Below, in pieces: positions 48,640 to 61,146 of a stretch of 64,000 nucleotides of DNA. The stretch lies in the NCBI GenBank assembly GCA_903813345.2, contig CAIIXF020000011.1:10760842-10824841 (forward strand). Direction: 5' to 3'. How positions within the stretch are numbered: position 1 is the stretch's first letter; each line of letters opens with the position of its first letter. Below the pieces are notes generated by a model, which saw only the letters and a program-made list of their open reading frames with translations, did not search any database and was not told where the DNA came from. The translations under genes and the position numbers were made by a program. This DNA is from Owenia fusiformis. Its lineage: Eukaryota; Annelida; Polychaeta; Sabellida; Oweniidae.

Positions 48640-50940
48640 GCGAGAGGTAATTTGTTTTGTCCTGGAGGCCTATATATTTTACAGTTGGTTAGTAAACACT
48701 AGAAGCTGATCCACATGTGTTATTCCACATTCACTGTTACACCATATTATCTATCACTCTCAATGTCTCATCTTCCCTTTAAAACCATCATCTATAACTG
48801 GTTCATCTCACTTAATAGTCAATAAAAATCAAATAAAAATGATAGAGCCCTTTAATTTATGATAAAAATGCTAAACTGTGCTAAAGTGTGTAGAATCTGG
48901 CTGCTTGAATAGAACTGTAAATGGAATGCTCCAATATAGCAGGCTTCAAATGATCAATATACTTCTCCCCATCTCCCAACCAGACAATAAAATGCCAAGA
49001 AGATCAGGTTATTGCCACCAAACACTGTGAAAAGTAAAGAATTATGGAATATGAAAATAAATGCATGAAAGGTCAAAATGCTAAATTGTACAAAAAAAGA
49101 TAAAAAACTGAATGCTTCATTGAAACTTTAGACAAAAGAATATTTGAAAGGGATGAGAAAATTGACATTGATGTGCTAGGGAGGCAAGGGAAGCTTCATT
49201 GGTTGATCAGTCAGATTCACTAACAAGTCTGTAGCAGATCCCTGGGGCAGCACTGGCTATAACAATCAAATGATACACTGGAATTTGCCAAAATTACCAA
49301 TTCTTACATTTCTTCCCTACAAATTGTGAATATAGCAAAATAAATTGCAAATATTTTTATTCGAGGGTTCATTGGATCTAATTGGATTAAAGTGTGTTTC
49401 ATGTTCTATTGATAAAACAATAAAAAATAATGTATAATTTCAGACTGTTCTATATCAACTTAACTACTGTAAAGGAAGATAATTGACTCTGGAGAGTGAT
49501 TAGAACTTTTTGAGAAGGCACATAAAAACTGCACTTTTTCATTACATAATAATTCACAGTAGGTTAAGACAAAGTCAAGAGATATTTATTACAATTTGGA
49601 GGGTTCCCACAGAAGATATTTAATTCTCTTTGGTCATGATTATGCTGATCCTAAACTCTTACCTTTGAATGAAATGCTAGAATTTGTTGCTTTTCTGTAC
49701 AATTTAGAGTAATGATACCACTGTCTACTCTGTCATATCCACAAGACTTCTTGATTAAGTTTTAATAAAAAATATTATTCTATTTCATTATTGGTCCATC
49801 CCTTGATTATAATACTTTCCTCTTGTTTTTTTTCTTTCTGCAATATCAATAACTGAAATCTTTCTTTGATAAGAAACTGTCTTTACAAATGCTATTGGCA
49901 TTTCTATGAGCTTTAATCAAGACATACCTTTATTAATGTTAAATGCATTTCCAGCTGCTGTATTGGATTTTTAGGTAAAACCTTATTTACATATTTAATT
50001 GATTTCATCACCTGTTGCATAGCATTGGCATTTGAAAGAGATTATAAAATTGAAAAAAACATATGACGAGTGAAATTTTAGAGACCATTAATTGGGATTT
50101 AAATCATCTGATTCCCTGCATACCATTTGCATTCTCTGTTCATGTTTATTGATAAACTGCTCAGTTCTTCTGTTGAAGTATTCCCAGTGAAATTAAGAAG
50201 GAGACGCACTGAACAATAAGTCCCATTTCACTTTGGAACTTTATTTCTTCATTCAATAGAAAACAGCAATTTAAAGGATAAATGACATATCTGGCTTTAA
50301 TTCCAGACACCAATCACCTGGTCACCAAACTCTTAATTCCCTAGACTAATATCTTCCCTTACTCCTTAAAAGAACTAAAACAACACCAATGCCTATCAGA
50401 ATTTACCAAACCATCAACAGATCTAAGTACATACACAATTACTCTTACATATCAAATGAAAAGTCCTCTAACAAACTGAAAACGTTCATCACAAAAATCC
50501 ATTTACTATATGAGCACTAGCTGTAGACTGAAGAGCAGACCCTGGGCAAAACAGCAAAAAGACATTACTTATGTCTCTCCATTAGTGACAATTAGTTTGC
50601 CAATAGTCAAAAAAATAAATAGAAAGTAGAAAGTCATGTTTATATGACATAGATATTGTATGTCATTATGACATACACTTTTTCATTAAAAACTACTGTA
50701 TCTATAAGGCTTATGTGATTATGCCTACTAAGTCTAATTTTTTGCGTTAATGGGGAGTTTCTTGTCATTGGGAAAATCAAAATTAGGAAAATGATAAAAT
50801 TTGACCATATGGGCAAAGTACCCTTGGATTAAATACGACTAATACAGCATCTTAGGTACACCAAGATGCAAGGTTAGACTACTATATACTAGTACCATAT
50901 CTCCAATTTTAAAGAAAAATTGAAAACTCAACAGATAAAT
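48640..50940. other. No gene or repeat recognised
   Basis: AT-rich DNA without splice-supported frames. Confidence 0.35.
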
Positions 50941-50944
50941 TGTA

Positions 50945-51925
50945 GAACAATTTTAACATAGATAAATATATTTCACTAAAATAAATCTTATGAGACCCCT
51001 GCCACCTTATGAGACACTACATCATCTGTATCATACAATGTCACAAGTTCATACATATATTTTACTAAAATAAATCTTATGAGACCCCTGCCACTGTTAT
51101 GAGACACTACATCATCTGTATCATACAATGTCACAAGTTCATACATATATTTTACTAAAATAAATCTTATGAGACCCCTGCCACCTTATGAGACACTACA
51201 TCATCTGTATCATACAGTGTCACAAGTTCATACATATATTTTACTAAAATAAATCTTATGAGACCCCTGCCACCTTATGAGACACTACATCATCTGTATC
51301 ATACAGTGTCACAAGTTCATACATATATTTTACTAAAATAAATCTTATGAGACCCCTGCCACCTTATGAGACACTACATCATCTGTATCATACAGTGTCA
51401 CAAGTTCATACATATATTTTACTAAAATAAATCTTATGAGACCCCTGCCACCTTATGAGACACTACAACATCTGTATCATACAGTGTCACAAGTTCATAC
51501 ATATATTTTACTAAAATAAATCTTATGAGACCCCTGCCACCTTATGAGACACTACATCATCTGTATCATAGTGTCACAAGTTCATATATATATTTTACTA
51601 AAATAAATCTTATGAGACCCCTGCCACCTTATGAGACACTACATCATCTGTATCATACAATGTCACAAGTTCATACATATATTTTACTAAAATAAATCTT
51701 ATGAGACCCTTGCCACCTTATGAGACACTACATCATCTGTATCATACAGTGTCACAAGTTCATACATATATTTTACTAAAATAAATCTTATGAGACCCCT
51801 GCCACCTTATGAGACACTACATCATCTGGATCATACAATGTCACAAGTTCATACATATATTTTACTAAAATAAATCTTATGAGACCCCTGCCACCTTATG
51901 AGACACTACATCATCTGGATCATCA
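50945..51925 (+). repeat. 89-bp tandem array, about 10.5 near-identical copies
   Basis: Unit AATAAATCTTATGAGACCCC, TGCCACCTTATGAGACACTA, CATCATCTGTATCATACAGT, GTCACAAGTTCATACATATA, TTTTACTAA. Copies differ at only one or two sites (CAATG/CAGTG; TGTATC/TGGATC), so the array is young or homogenised. Each unit holds two TTATGAGAC phrases and an AATAAA. Confidence 0.93.
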
Positions 51926-52748
51926 GGAAATTGCTTTCTAAAATAGAAATTGGTTATTTTTGTTATCAAGTATACTCTAATCAATTTTGACACACATGCC
52001 ATAACATTTACATATAACTTATTGTTTCAGGAAAACTCAATTAAAATTATCAAGTATTTTTAGTGAAGTCTAAACATTTTCATCATTATCTTCCTAAGGT
52101 TTACATCAGTCTAATTGAGATAACTCCTACTAATTGTTTCGAAATGAACTCAACAATCTGAAAAGTTCATGGAAAGTTGATGAAAGTTTTTGTTTTTTGT
52201 ACAGGTTGGCTATTCATAGTATTCAATTACACCACACATTTTTGTTGCACATGTAAGTGATTTCCTTGACTATATTTAAACTAGTTTTTGGCAATATTGA
52301 TCAAAGCAAAGGAAGCTGGGGATCTTATTAAAAGCACAATTTAATATTTTATCAAAATCAACACTGACTGTCAGCAACATTAATATTCTATTACTTTTTA
52401 GATTATGACACATTGCAACTTAGTGGCAAACTTATCCAGAACAAAGGATGTATACTTGAACAGAAGAGCAGAATTCCATAAGGGTTTATCAATTTATTCT
52501 TTAAATTGACTTAGGCGAAAATCAATGTTGCATTATTTTGCGTGTTGCCTTCAAGAAGGTTAAAGTAAAGGATTTAGGGACATATTAGATTGTAATGATG
52601 AAATAGACTAGATGCGAGTTGAAAAATCTTGATTTACGCCATCAAATATTCAGAATTCAGTCAAAGCGATGTTATATTTGAAATCTACATGTAAAAGTAC
52701 ATTTAAAAATATGGCTTCGAAAATTGTTTATCAAGTTTGAAAATTTAA
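51926..52748. other. No gene recognised
   Basis: AT-rich DNA. Confidence 0.35.
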
Positions 52749-53350
52749 AGGACTATTCCTGGCCAGACCATTTCTCTCCTAATATGGTAGCTATAACCAT
52801 ATATATACTTTCCATATTCAGCAAAACAGGGAAAAATGTTTTGATATGGTCAATATTGATCACTTGAAAATGTAGTACAGAATTCCAGTAGGCTGCCATC
52901 TTTTAATATATCACTCAGGAAGTGATGTCATCGACTCTCAACTTTGCATATAACACTATAAGGAGCTATTTTAAGAATTACAAAACCAGCTGAATATTCC
53001 TTTTCAATTTTGTCTATGATTTAATCCTTCTAAAAGTCTCTTCTTTTATTCTAAGCTGACAAGATCTGGACATATTTTTGCGCATAAAGTAAGGATCACT
53101 CGTCTAGAAGTGATATTGTGCTATTTTCCTATACTGTTATATGCAAGGTCATGAAAGTTGAAAGTCGATGACATCACTTCCTGAGTAAAATCTTAAAAGA
53201 TGGCATCTTACTGGAAATGAGCACTACATTTTTAAATTATCAATATTGACTAAATTAAAACATTTCCCCATGTTTTGCTAAATATGGAAAGTATATATAT
53301 GATTATAGCTATCACATCAGGATAGAAAAGATTTGGCCAGGAATGTTCCT
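52749..53350. mobile_element. Foldback element with TTAA target duplication
   Basis: Arms of about 210 bp start AGGACTATTCCTGGCCAG and end CTGGCCAGGAATGTTCCT-like (rc), mirrored inward through GGAAAGTATATATATGATTA and GATGACATCACTTCCTGAGT. TTAA flanks both ends (52745-52748, 53351-53354), as for piggyBac or Kolobok-type elements. No coding capacity. Confidence 0.8.
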
Positions 53351-53834
53351 TTAATTATTTTTGAAATTGTGACTTCTAGTTCGGGTTGATTCTCCATAGA
53401 GCCCATGTTACAAAATCACAAAAAGTGAAATATCTTTTCTTGTATTGGTCAGATAACATTATCATTTACTGGACATATTTTGATTTGCATAACTATTAGA
53501 TACATAAGGGTTATATGAAAATTAAACCACTAAAACAGATGTAATTTAAGTTTAAGGGAACTTTCTACTATACCCGCCATGTTATCTGACCCGAACGGGC
53601 CACCTGGTGGTGAAACTGGGAACTACCTACTCGCATCTGCGTTATTGTTCATCTCTCTTATCTTAGTTAATCGTGGACAAGTCACAGTTGAGGATACCTT
53701 GAGTTATTCCTCAGATGGACAGACAGATAGAAAGAGGCATTCCATATATTACTCTGAACTATTCAGTGAGAAAATAACTACTGTACATTGTATTGCAATG
53801 TAACTTGACAACTTTAATGAGTACCAATAACTAC

Positions 53835-54040
53835 TATATTAAACTACCATACCTACAAAGTCTTCCAAACCTACAATAACCTCCACACATACAATAACCT
53901 CCATATCTCTAAAAACTACCACACCTACAATAATCACCATACCTACAATATCTACCACATCTAAAATAACCTCCATACCTACAATAACTCCACCCTACAA
54001 TAACTCCACCCTACAATAAATGCCAATAAATGCCACCTTC
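53835..54040 (+). repeat. ~20-bp degenerate tandem (CTACAATAACCTCCATAC)
   Basis: About ten imperfect units around CTACAATAAC(C)TCCA(T/C)AC, breaking down into CCCTACAATAACTCCA at the right end. Confidence 0.75.
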
Positions 54041-54624
54041 ATAATTAAGACAGTTTATATTAAAAAATTGAAAGAGACGAGGCAATCTTTTGTAAAAGAT
54101 TATTTTCTCTGGATGTCTGTCAAAGTTGTCAATGATACTCTATAGTGTAATTATACTGGATTAGAAAGCTGTTTTATCTCCAAGGATACACTCTCTTTCT
54201 GGGTATATATATTGATTGTCTATCCAAACAACCCATTGTTATGGTTACATTATAAGTTACCATGGTCATGAGGAAACAATCCTTTCAAAGTCAATGTATG
54301 ATTTCCACATTACAGTGTATTTACATCATCAACTTCAAAGTGGTAAATAACATATCTTCTTATCTTGGGTGCATATGTTTATTTTTCTGTACTGTTACTA
54401 TGTGGTGTGTTATTGGGAACATCTTCCCAAAACCTCCAAAGTGTCAAAATATGTTTCACCAGTAGTCACACTTATAAATGATAATTATATCGCCTAAGAT
54501 GAGTTTTATATTTATAGAAGCTATTGCATTGATGTTTGTCTTGTATAAACAACTGAAACCTTGTGAATCAAGATGCATTATTTAAAATGTTCTTTTGTAT
54601 TGCATAATACTTGTATAATATATA
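54041..54624. other. No gene recognised
   Basis: AT-rich DNA; the 67-codon frame at 54262 has no supporting features. Confidence 0.35.
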
Positions 54625-55221
54625 CAGGGTGGGCCAAAAAAAAACGCCACTTTTTTTTCAAGACACTACAACTTTTTTATTTTCCAACCTACATACCCCA
54701 AATTTTGCAGTTATATAGTGCCAAGGGTTCTTAGTAATAATATAATGTAACAAGTCCTTCAACTTGGATTATATTTGATCTAAAAGGGGAGTTCAATTGG
54801 TCCGCCACCCTAATTGATGATATATTTTAGTTTTAGTCGCCTTGCTGACATTGCAGTATCAATAAAATGTTAGCTAAGTTTTTTCAACCTGTCTTAATTG
54901 CCAGCTTTAGTTGAGCAATTTTCTAGATTGGGTGCCTTCATACAATCTCCTGGAGACCTCCCCATACCCTATACTCACTGGGGTTTGCATCAGGGCTATT
55001 ACCTTGATGATCATCAGGCCGTATCAGTTCAGGAACATTTTGCAAATTATGCTTATTTCTCATTTTATTCAGGTAAAAGTGTATAATTCATGATCCATGG
55101 ATAACAACCTCAAGTTTCATTTGGTATGCAAATTATGATTTGATATCAAAAATTAAATAAATAAAAAAATTATAGCATTTTGAAAAAAAGTGGCGTTTTT
55201 TTTTGGCTTTGGCCCACCCTG
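54625..55221. mobile_element. 597-bp mariner-like MITE (CAGGGTGGGCC ends)
   Basis: Starts CAGGGTGGGCCAAAAAAAAA CGCCAC and ends GTGGCGTTTTTTTTTGGC...GGCCCACCCTG. TA on both sides (54623-54624, 55222-55223). The terminal 20 bp match the element at 8790-9915 but the interior differs and carries no transposase; frames inside are not genes. Confidence 0.85.
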
Positions 55222-55229
55222 TAGAAAGC

Positions 55230-58200
55230 AATGCTCTATTTCCTTGAAAACACAGTTCAAAATTAAGATTACACCCAAAGGATAATGGAATAATCTGGAA
55301 CAGTATTCTGAAACCACTAGGAAGTGGTAAATTATAAAAGTCAATGGTAAAAATATATCATATCCTGAGGAAAGATAGCTGACATTCACAGTTCTGAGCA
55401 TCCCTAGTAAAGTATTACTTTTGCTCAGACTTTTTTGTGGTTTTTATTAAACTTGGAATGAATTGGGAAATATTCTAGCATTTCTTTTGCAATATAATGA
55501 ACATTGTCCTCTGAAACTACTTCAAAAACAACTCATTTTGAATTTTAAACCATGAAGACATTGACAACTGTTCTCTAATGCTTGTAAAATGTTCTTCAAT
55601 TAGGGAAATTAGATGAAGACTGGAATTGTGAAGGACCTCACAAAAATATGGCCCCAAAGCTTCAGTAAATTACAATGAGGAAATTAAGGGATGCTCCTCT
55701 AGATTTGCAATAATAGAGGTGCCAGTTCTACTATTACTCACACATTTAACCCAGCTCTCAAAGACATTTTATGGTATTTTCCATTTTGGGGTAGTCAATG
55801 TTATATTACAGAAATGTCACAATAGGTCATGTTATGGTACCACAACATAACATATTTCTGCTGCATGATACAATCTGCTCAACTGCCTTCTACATGTGCT
55901 AACTTAACAAGAGATGCTCTGAGCATTACGTCACTGAATATTAAACCTAAACTGTAACAACTGACCAAACATAACCTCAGAGAGCCAACATCTCAAATAA
56001 GATATATTTTATGAATTTGCAATTGTTTCTGTAGCAGATGTGTTCAATAACACATAACTGTGCAGTAATAAAACTCTAGAGAGAATTCTTTCAGTCTGCT
56101 ATGAATAATGCTCTGGCCTTACATTAAGTATACACATTCTATATATTTTGGCAAATCAAGTCTAGTATGTTTCATTGCAATCTCAATACGTTAGCACAAT
56201 CACATTGATTTTATCTGGTTCACTCCTTGCTTTTTCTCAATTCTCCACTGAATGATAACACTCCGTGACGACCTTATATGATCTTATGCAGGGGTGAGAC
56301 ATGAGTTACTTACAATTGACCAAATAGACAGTGGTGTAATTGATAAAGCACTAATATAAGTGAGTCTATTGGGATAATGAGCATATTTATCATGATTTTA
56401 TAGCTATGATGACTGTTTCATCTAGAACCTTCAGGGAACACTCTTCCCTCTGCTCATGATGTAGTAATAGGATGAAATAACTCTCAATTTATATTATACT
56501 TTGCAGTATGAACTCTTTGCAATATTGGGTTCTTTGATAGATTTTAACACAAAGACACTTACAGACACACAGTCTTAGGAAATGCCTCAATTTGTAAGCC
56601 AACCCTAACTTATCTACATGGGTCAGTTTTCTTACCAGATGTTGTGTACCAAGTGTGTACTAGATTTGTGCGACATGTATTTTCAAAGAAAAATACTTTT
56701 ATGAAAATACTAAATAGACTAATATTAAAAGTACCTCTGGTTGTGGTTCATGATGCTATTCTTCATATTCTTGAAGATAACCAATTTTAACATTTCATTA
56801 TACCCCCAATCTGCATTCTGAAATCATGGTACCGTATCAATAGTATCACTGCATCAATAGTATGTACAGTACAGTACCATTTTCTGTATAAACTGTTCAC
56901 GGTACTGTTCAGTATGGTTTAGTCTATGGTACCCTATGGAGATTGGCTGTGTAGGTTTTATATTTTCTAATAAGGCACCCCATAAATCCAATTCCCTATA
57001 AAAGTACATTATCTTGCATCAATTTTACAACATAGGTGCTTACTCATGAAAGTAAAGTACACAAAACCTCTGAAGATTATAATTAAAACTCTCTTCATTT
57101 CTCCCCTGACAGTTATAAAATTAGCTGAACACCTTTCACTCTGAATAGTGCAATTAACAACTTGTTTGGAAAGCTTCCTTATGATTCTTAACACTCCTTG
57201 ATTTTTCACTGACAATGATGTACATCATAACAGCAGTTATAAAGATATTCAATGATAAAGAAATATTAAAATTATATGATTTAATTGACTTATAGGCTGG
57301 AATACTCAAATACATTATTCCCCATCATTGTGGGATCCACAGCCTTTACTATCCTTTTGGAATAGTTCTCAAAAGCGCTAGGTAAAGAGGGGCTCTGATA
57401 AATCAGAATGATTATTCCCCACTTTTGTAACCAATTTGACATTTTGGATATTGTACCATACTAGTTGCTTTACAATATTCATATACATAATGAAAATTCA
57501 TTTCATTTTAGCAATCTGATAAAACAAGAAAATTTTTCCTAAATATTGTAGCTATAAGGTTTCACAAATGCATACAATCAAGGCTTTTCCATTATAAGAG
57601 AATTTAAATCAGACAGAGCTTCATATCTAATAAACGAAAGATAAAATTGAATTTTCTGTAATAATATCTTCCAAAAGGTCTGAACTGGGATTAAAGAAGA
57701 AAATTTATAGTCAATCAATTCTCAATTAAGACTTACATGGTAGGTCTAGATCAATTTTCTTGTCAATGAAATGTCATGGGAGTTGTGTTCTAAAATGTTT
57801 CATAATAAGAGATGAGGAAATGCAAGAAATAGAGCGAAGAGACAAGAAGTCTGCATTCTAAATTCTATAGAAATATAAGAAAGCCACATACTTTATTTAA
57901 ATATATGTGATGAAATGAATAGAATATATATGAGCAAGCAGGCATTTTGACCAAGGGGGATTTAGAATTGATGAAACTTGGAGGAAGAGATTATACTTTA
58001 CAGAACACTGAGACTAATCGTGCGGCTCTTCTCCTTCTGAATATTGAATAGACATTCTAGAACATAAGAAGTATATTTATTTAAATTGAATTGCTAAAGC
58101 TCATTCAATAAAGTGGAAAGAGTTTCTTATATATGTATTACTGTTTGTTTTGTCTGTTTATCATTACATGGTATACTTGTATATTAAATATATTTGGTAC

Positions 58201-58325
58201 TTGCTTATCAGACACATTAATATCAGGTGCACCTATGCATGTAGTTAAGAAGGGCTCTGAATCTGATACAGCAGAATGGGGACTGAAACCACTGTTCAAC
58301 TCCGCAGAAACAGATACAACAGGTA
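55230..58325. other. No gene recognised
   Basis: AT-rich DNA. At 56825-56935 the word GTAC(C) recurs in GGTACCGTAT, ACAGTACAGTACC, CGGTACTGTTCAGTA and GGTACCCTATGG, forming a weak dyad cluster. Confidence 0.35.
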
Positions 58326-58329
58326 TATT

Positions 58330-59610
58330 AGGCCTGTACAGGTGCATTTAACATATATTAAGATTCAAAAGGCATATCAGGTATAATGGTGCATTTTAGG
58401 TAAATTAAGAAACAACAGGTATATCAGATACATTAGAACGGGTGCATTTTATGTATATTTAGATATATCAGGTACATTTGCACAGGTGCATTTTAGGGGT
58501 ATTTAGACTTAAGAGGAATATAAGGTATTAGTACAAGTATATTTTAGGTATATTTAGATATATAAGGTACATTTATACAGGTGCATTTTAGGGGTATTTA
58601 GACTTAACAGGAATATATAGGGTGGTCCAAAAAAGTGAACCCCTGCAACAGGCTATATTTTCCTTCATACATGCATGAATTTGCTCATATTATCACATCT
58701 TGTAGAGAAATTCATTCTCAGTCTTGAATTTCGAAAAAATTACAAGACTTAAACAAACATGCCTCAAATTCGATTTTGTGCAAAATTTTACCAGTGTGAT
58801 TGACGGAAATTGTTGATACACATTAGATGATCTTAAAAAAGCTTTCAGTGAGAGATTATAAGTTTATACCCTACCATATGACAAATGGGACACTATTTGA
58901 GCAGAAAACACATTTCACACTTTTATTGACCATTTTAAAGCTGTTTTTACCATTCAACAGTTTAGAGGCATGTTACTTACACAAACGGGTAGAGGGAGGC
59001 AACGTTACCCCTTGTGACCCAAAATCTGAGAAGCCCTTCATTTAAAATCTTACAAAAATCAAAAGGAAATCTAATATTCAGTGTTTTGAGCCATATTTCA
59101 TGAGAATTGGTCCATGGAAACTTTGGAAACAATGAACATTTCTTTTGATCACAATAACTTTGCAACTAACAGAGGTAGGATGCTAATTTTTACATCATAT
59201 TGTGTGGGATTCAAAACCAAACAAAGTCAGAAAACATTAGGTTTTTCAGGCAGCAGCTAAAAACATATCTACAGCAATATTGTTGAAGGGTTGAAGAATC
59301 GCAGATAATGAAGTTCACATTTTACCCATTTTCAGTGATGTTAAGTTAGGGCTTATAATTTCTGCAAATTTCAATACTAAGAAAAATGTATAGTACTAAT
59401 AAAAATTTTAGACCTTCCTCTACAACATGTGAAACTATGAAGGGATTCCTGCGGGTAATAAGGGAAATATAGCCCGTTGCAAGGGTTCACTTTTTTTTGG
59501 ACCACCCTTGTACTTGGTATATTGGTACAAGTATATTTTAGGTATTTTTAGATATATAAGGTACATGTGCACAGGTGCATTTTAGGGGTATTTAAATACA
59601 ACAGGTAAGG
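58330..59610 (+). repeat. Minisatellite CAGGTGCATTTTAGG/GTATTTAGA, split by an insertion
   Basis: Degenerate units of about 60-80 bp built from ACAGGTGCATTTTAGGGGTA, TTTAGATATATAAGGTACAT and related phrases at 58330-58616, continuing at 59511-59610 after the inserted element. Confidence 0.75.
58618..59510. mobile_element. ~893-bp MITE (AGGGTGGTCCAAAAAA ends) inside the minisatellite
   Basis: Left AGGGTGGTCCAAAAAAGTGA ACCCCTGCAAC; right GTTGCAAGGGTTCAC..TTGGACCACCCTT. TA-type surroundings; exact end bases uncertain because the left flank is TATATA. The interior has no transposase. The terminal motif is a variant of the 8.8 and 54.6 kb families. Confidence 0.8.
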
Positions 59611-60075
59611 ATAGAGATACAAGTACAGAAGATTTGATGCATTTGCAACACCCAACAAATTCAACTAAATGACAAATATGAACCCACCAACACTTTATCC
59701 ATAATCCTTTAGACCTATTACATTGGAATCTTTTCTCTATATCATTTCAGCACATCTCATTGATTTGTTTGCAACCTAACTGATCTTTGAGAGCTTCATT
59801 AGCTGAAGCCATTAATCCCAATCTAGTTTCTGTAATTGCTGACCATAACTTACTGCTCTCCTTCCATACAGGAAACCTCAAAATTCCAGCTCAAGTGGTT
59901 TGGGAATGGTACACTGTTGATGGTAGAACTGTTTAACAGCATTTAACTAGCAAAATGTATTGAGGATAAAGAAACCAAAATGGAGTTTAAATATACATAT
60001 TGGCATATAATGATATCCATACTATCCACAGTGACATCTATATGAAAACCAAGTACAATCAGTATCGAGTAATTT
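59611..60075. other. No gene supported
   Basis: A short frame after an acceptor-like CTCCTTCCATACAG (about 59858-59871) runs about 22 codons to TAA; too short to call. Confidence 0.3.
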
Positions 60076-60149
60076 TTGGAACGTGAAGGACGTACTCCAG
60101 GCAGCTTGGTGAGTAAAATTTATTTTGAGGGTATGACGGCCCTCCGTGC

Positions 60150-60465
60150 TTTTGGGAAGCACGCATGGACCTTTAGAGGCCATAAGGGGCATTCTAGGTT
60201 GAACACGCTTTGGGAGTGTGGAGAGATATATGCCTTGGGGGCGATATTGCTTTTGGGAAGCATGCATGGAATTTTAGAGGCCATAAGGGGCACTCTAGGT
60301 TGAACACACTTTGGGAGTGTGTGGAGATATATGCCTTGGGGGCGATATTGCTTTTGGGAAGCATGCATGGAATTTTAGAGGCCATAAGGGGCATTCTAGG
60401 TTGAACACGCTTTGGGAGTGTGGAGAGATATATGCCTTGGGGGCGATATTGCTTTTGGGAAGCTT
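60150..60465 (+). repeat. 101-bp tandem repeats at the retroelement's 5' side
   Basis: Just over three copies of GGGAAGCATGCATGGAATTT, TAGAGGCCATAAGGGGCATT, CTAGGTTGAACACGCTTTGG, GAGTGTGGAGAGATATATGC, CTTGGGGGCGATATTGCTTT at 60153, 60255, 60356 and 60457. Frames in both strands are by-products. Confidence 0.85.
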
Positions 60466-61146
60466 GAATCATGGAAAGGTCATAGCTAAGAGATGCATAA
60501 GGGCATCCACCCTTTGGGAGGGTAGATATGTTTTCAGTTTGGTAAGGACATAGCGAATAGGTGCATAAGGGCACAATGTTTGGAATTTGAGAGAGAGTTA
60601 TTATGCTTTGAGGCAACAATGATAATGGCACGAACTTGGAGATCGTGCATTGTTCTTGGGTGCGTAATTTGCTAAATTGGGACGACATAATATTTTGGTA
60701 TTTACACGCATGGATGGGTTGTTTGCGTTATAATACGAGGTCAATATTGTGGTGTAAATCTCAAGGACTTATCGGGTTGATTGAGTTGAGTTGAGTTGAT
60801 TGAGTAATTATTGCGCACAAAAGGAACGACTCTCATTGGTTGGAGGGGAGTATTCATTCATATATAGTAATTGGCATGAGTGAGTAAATTCAATGAATGA
60901 GACACGAATGTTTGGCACGCTGATACACGAGTTTCATGATTTTGTAGGAAAGCTCAAGATTGTGATATTGGTAAGTTTGCGTGGTTATCGTTAGATACTC
61001 TTAGATTATATACATGGAACTTGAATACAAAGCTTATTTGGCAGATGTATACGACTTGTATATTTAGATATCACAATGGAAGAATAAGAATTGTGATGTT
61101 TAGGATGAAATACCGGGTAAAACATAACTTTGAAATATATTTGCAG

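Noticed and set aside
50945-51925. CRISPR-like interpretation of the tandem array
   Set aside because: Units are contiguous 89-bp repeats without unique spacers, and the genome is an animal's.
53579-53803. 74-codon frame with a hydrophobic stretch as a signal-peptide protein
   Set aside because: No family match, no splice support. The GC-richer start may be a repeat fragment.
60022-60688. Overlapping frames of 64-164 codons on both strands
   Set aside because: By-products of the 101-bp tandem repeat.
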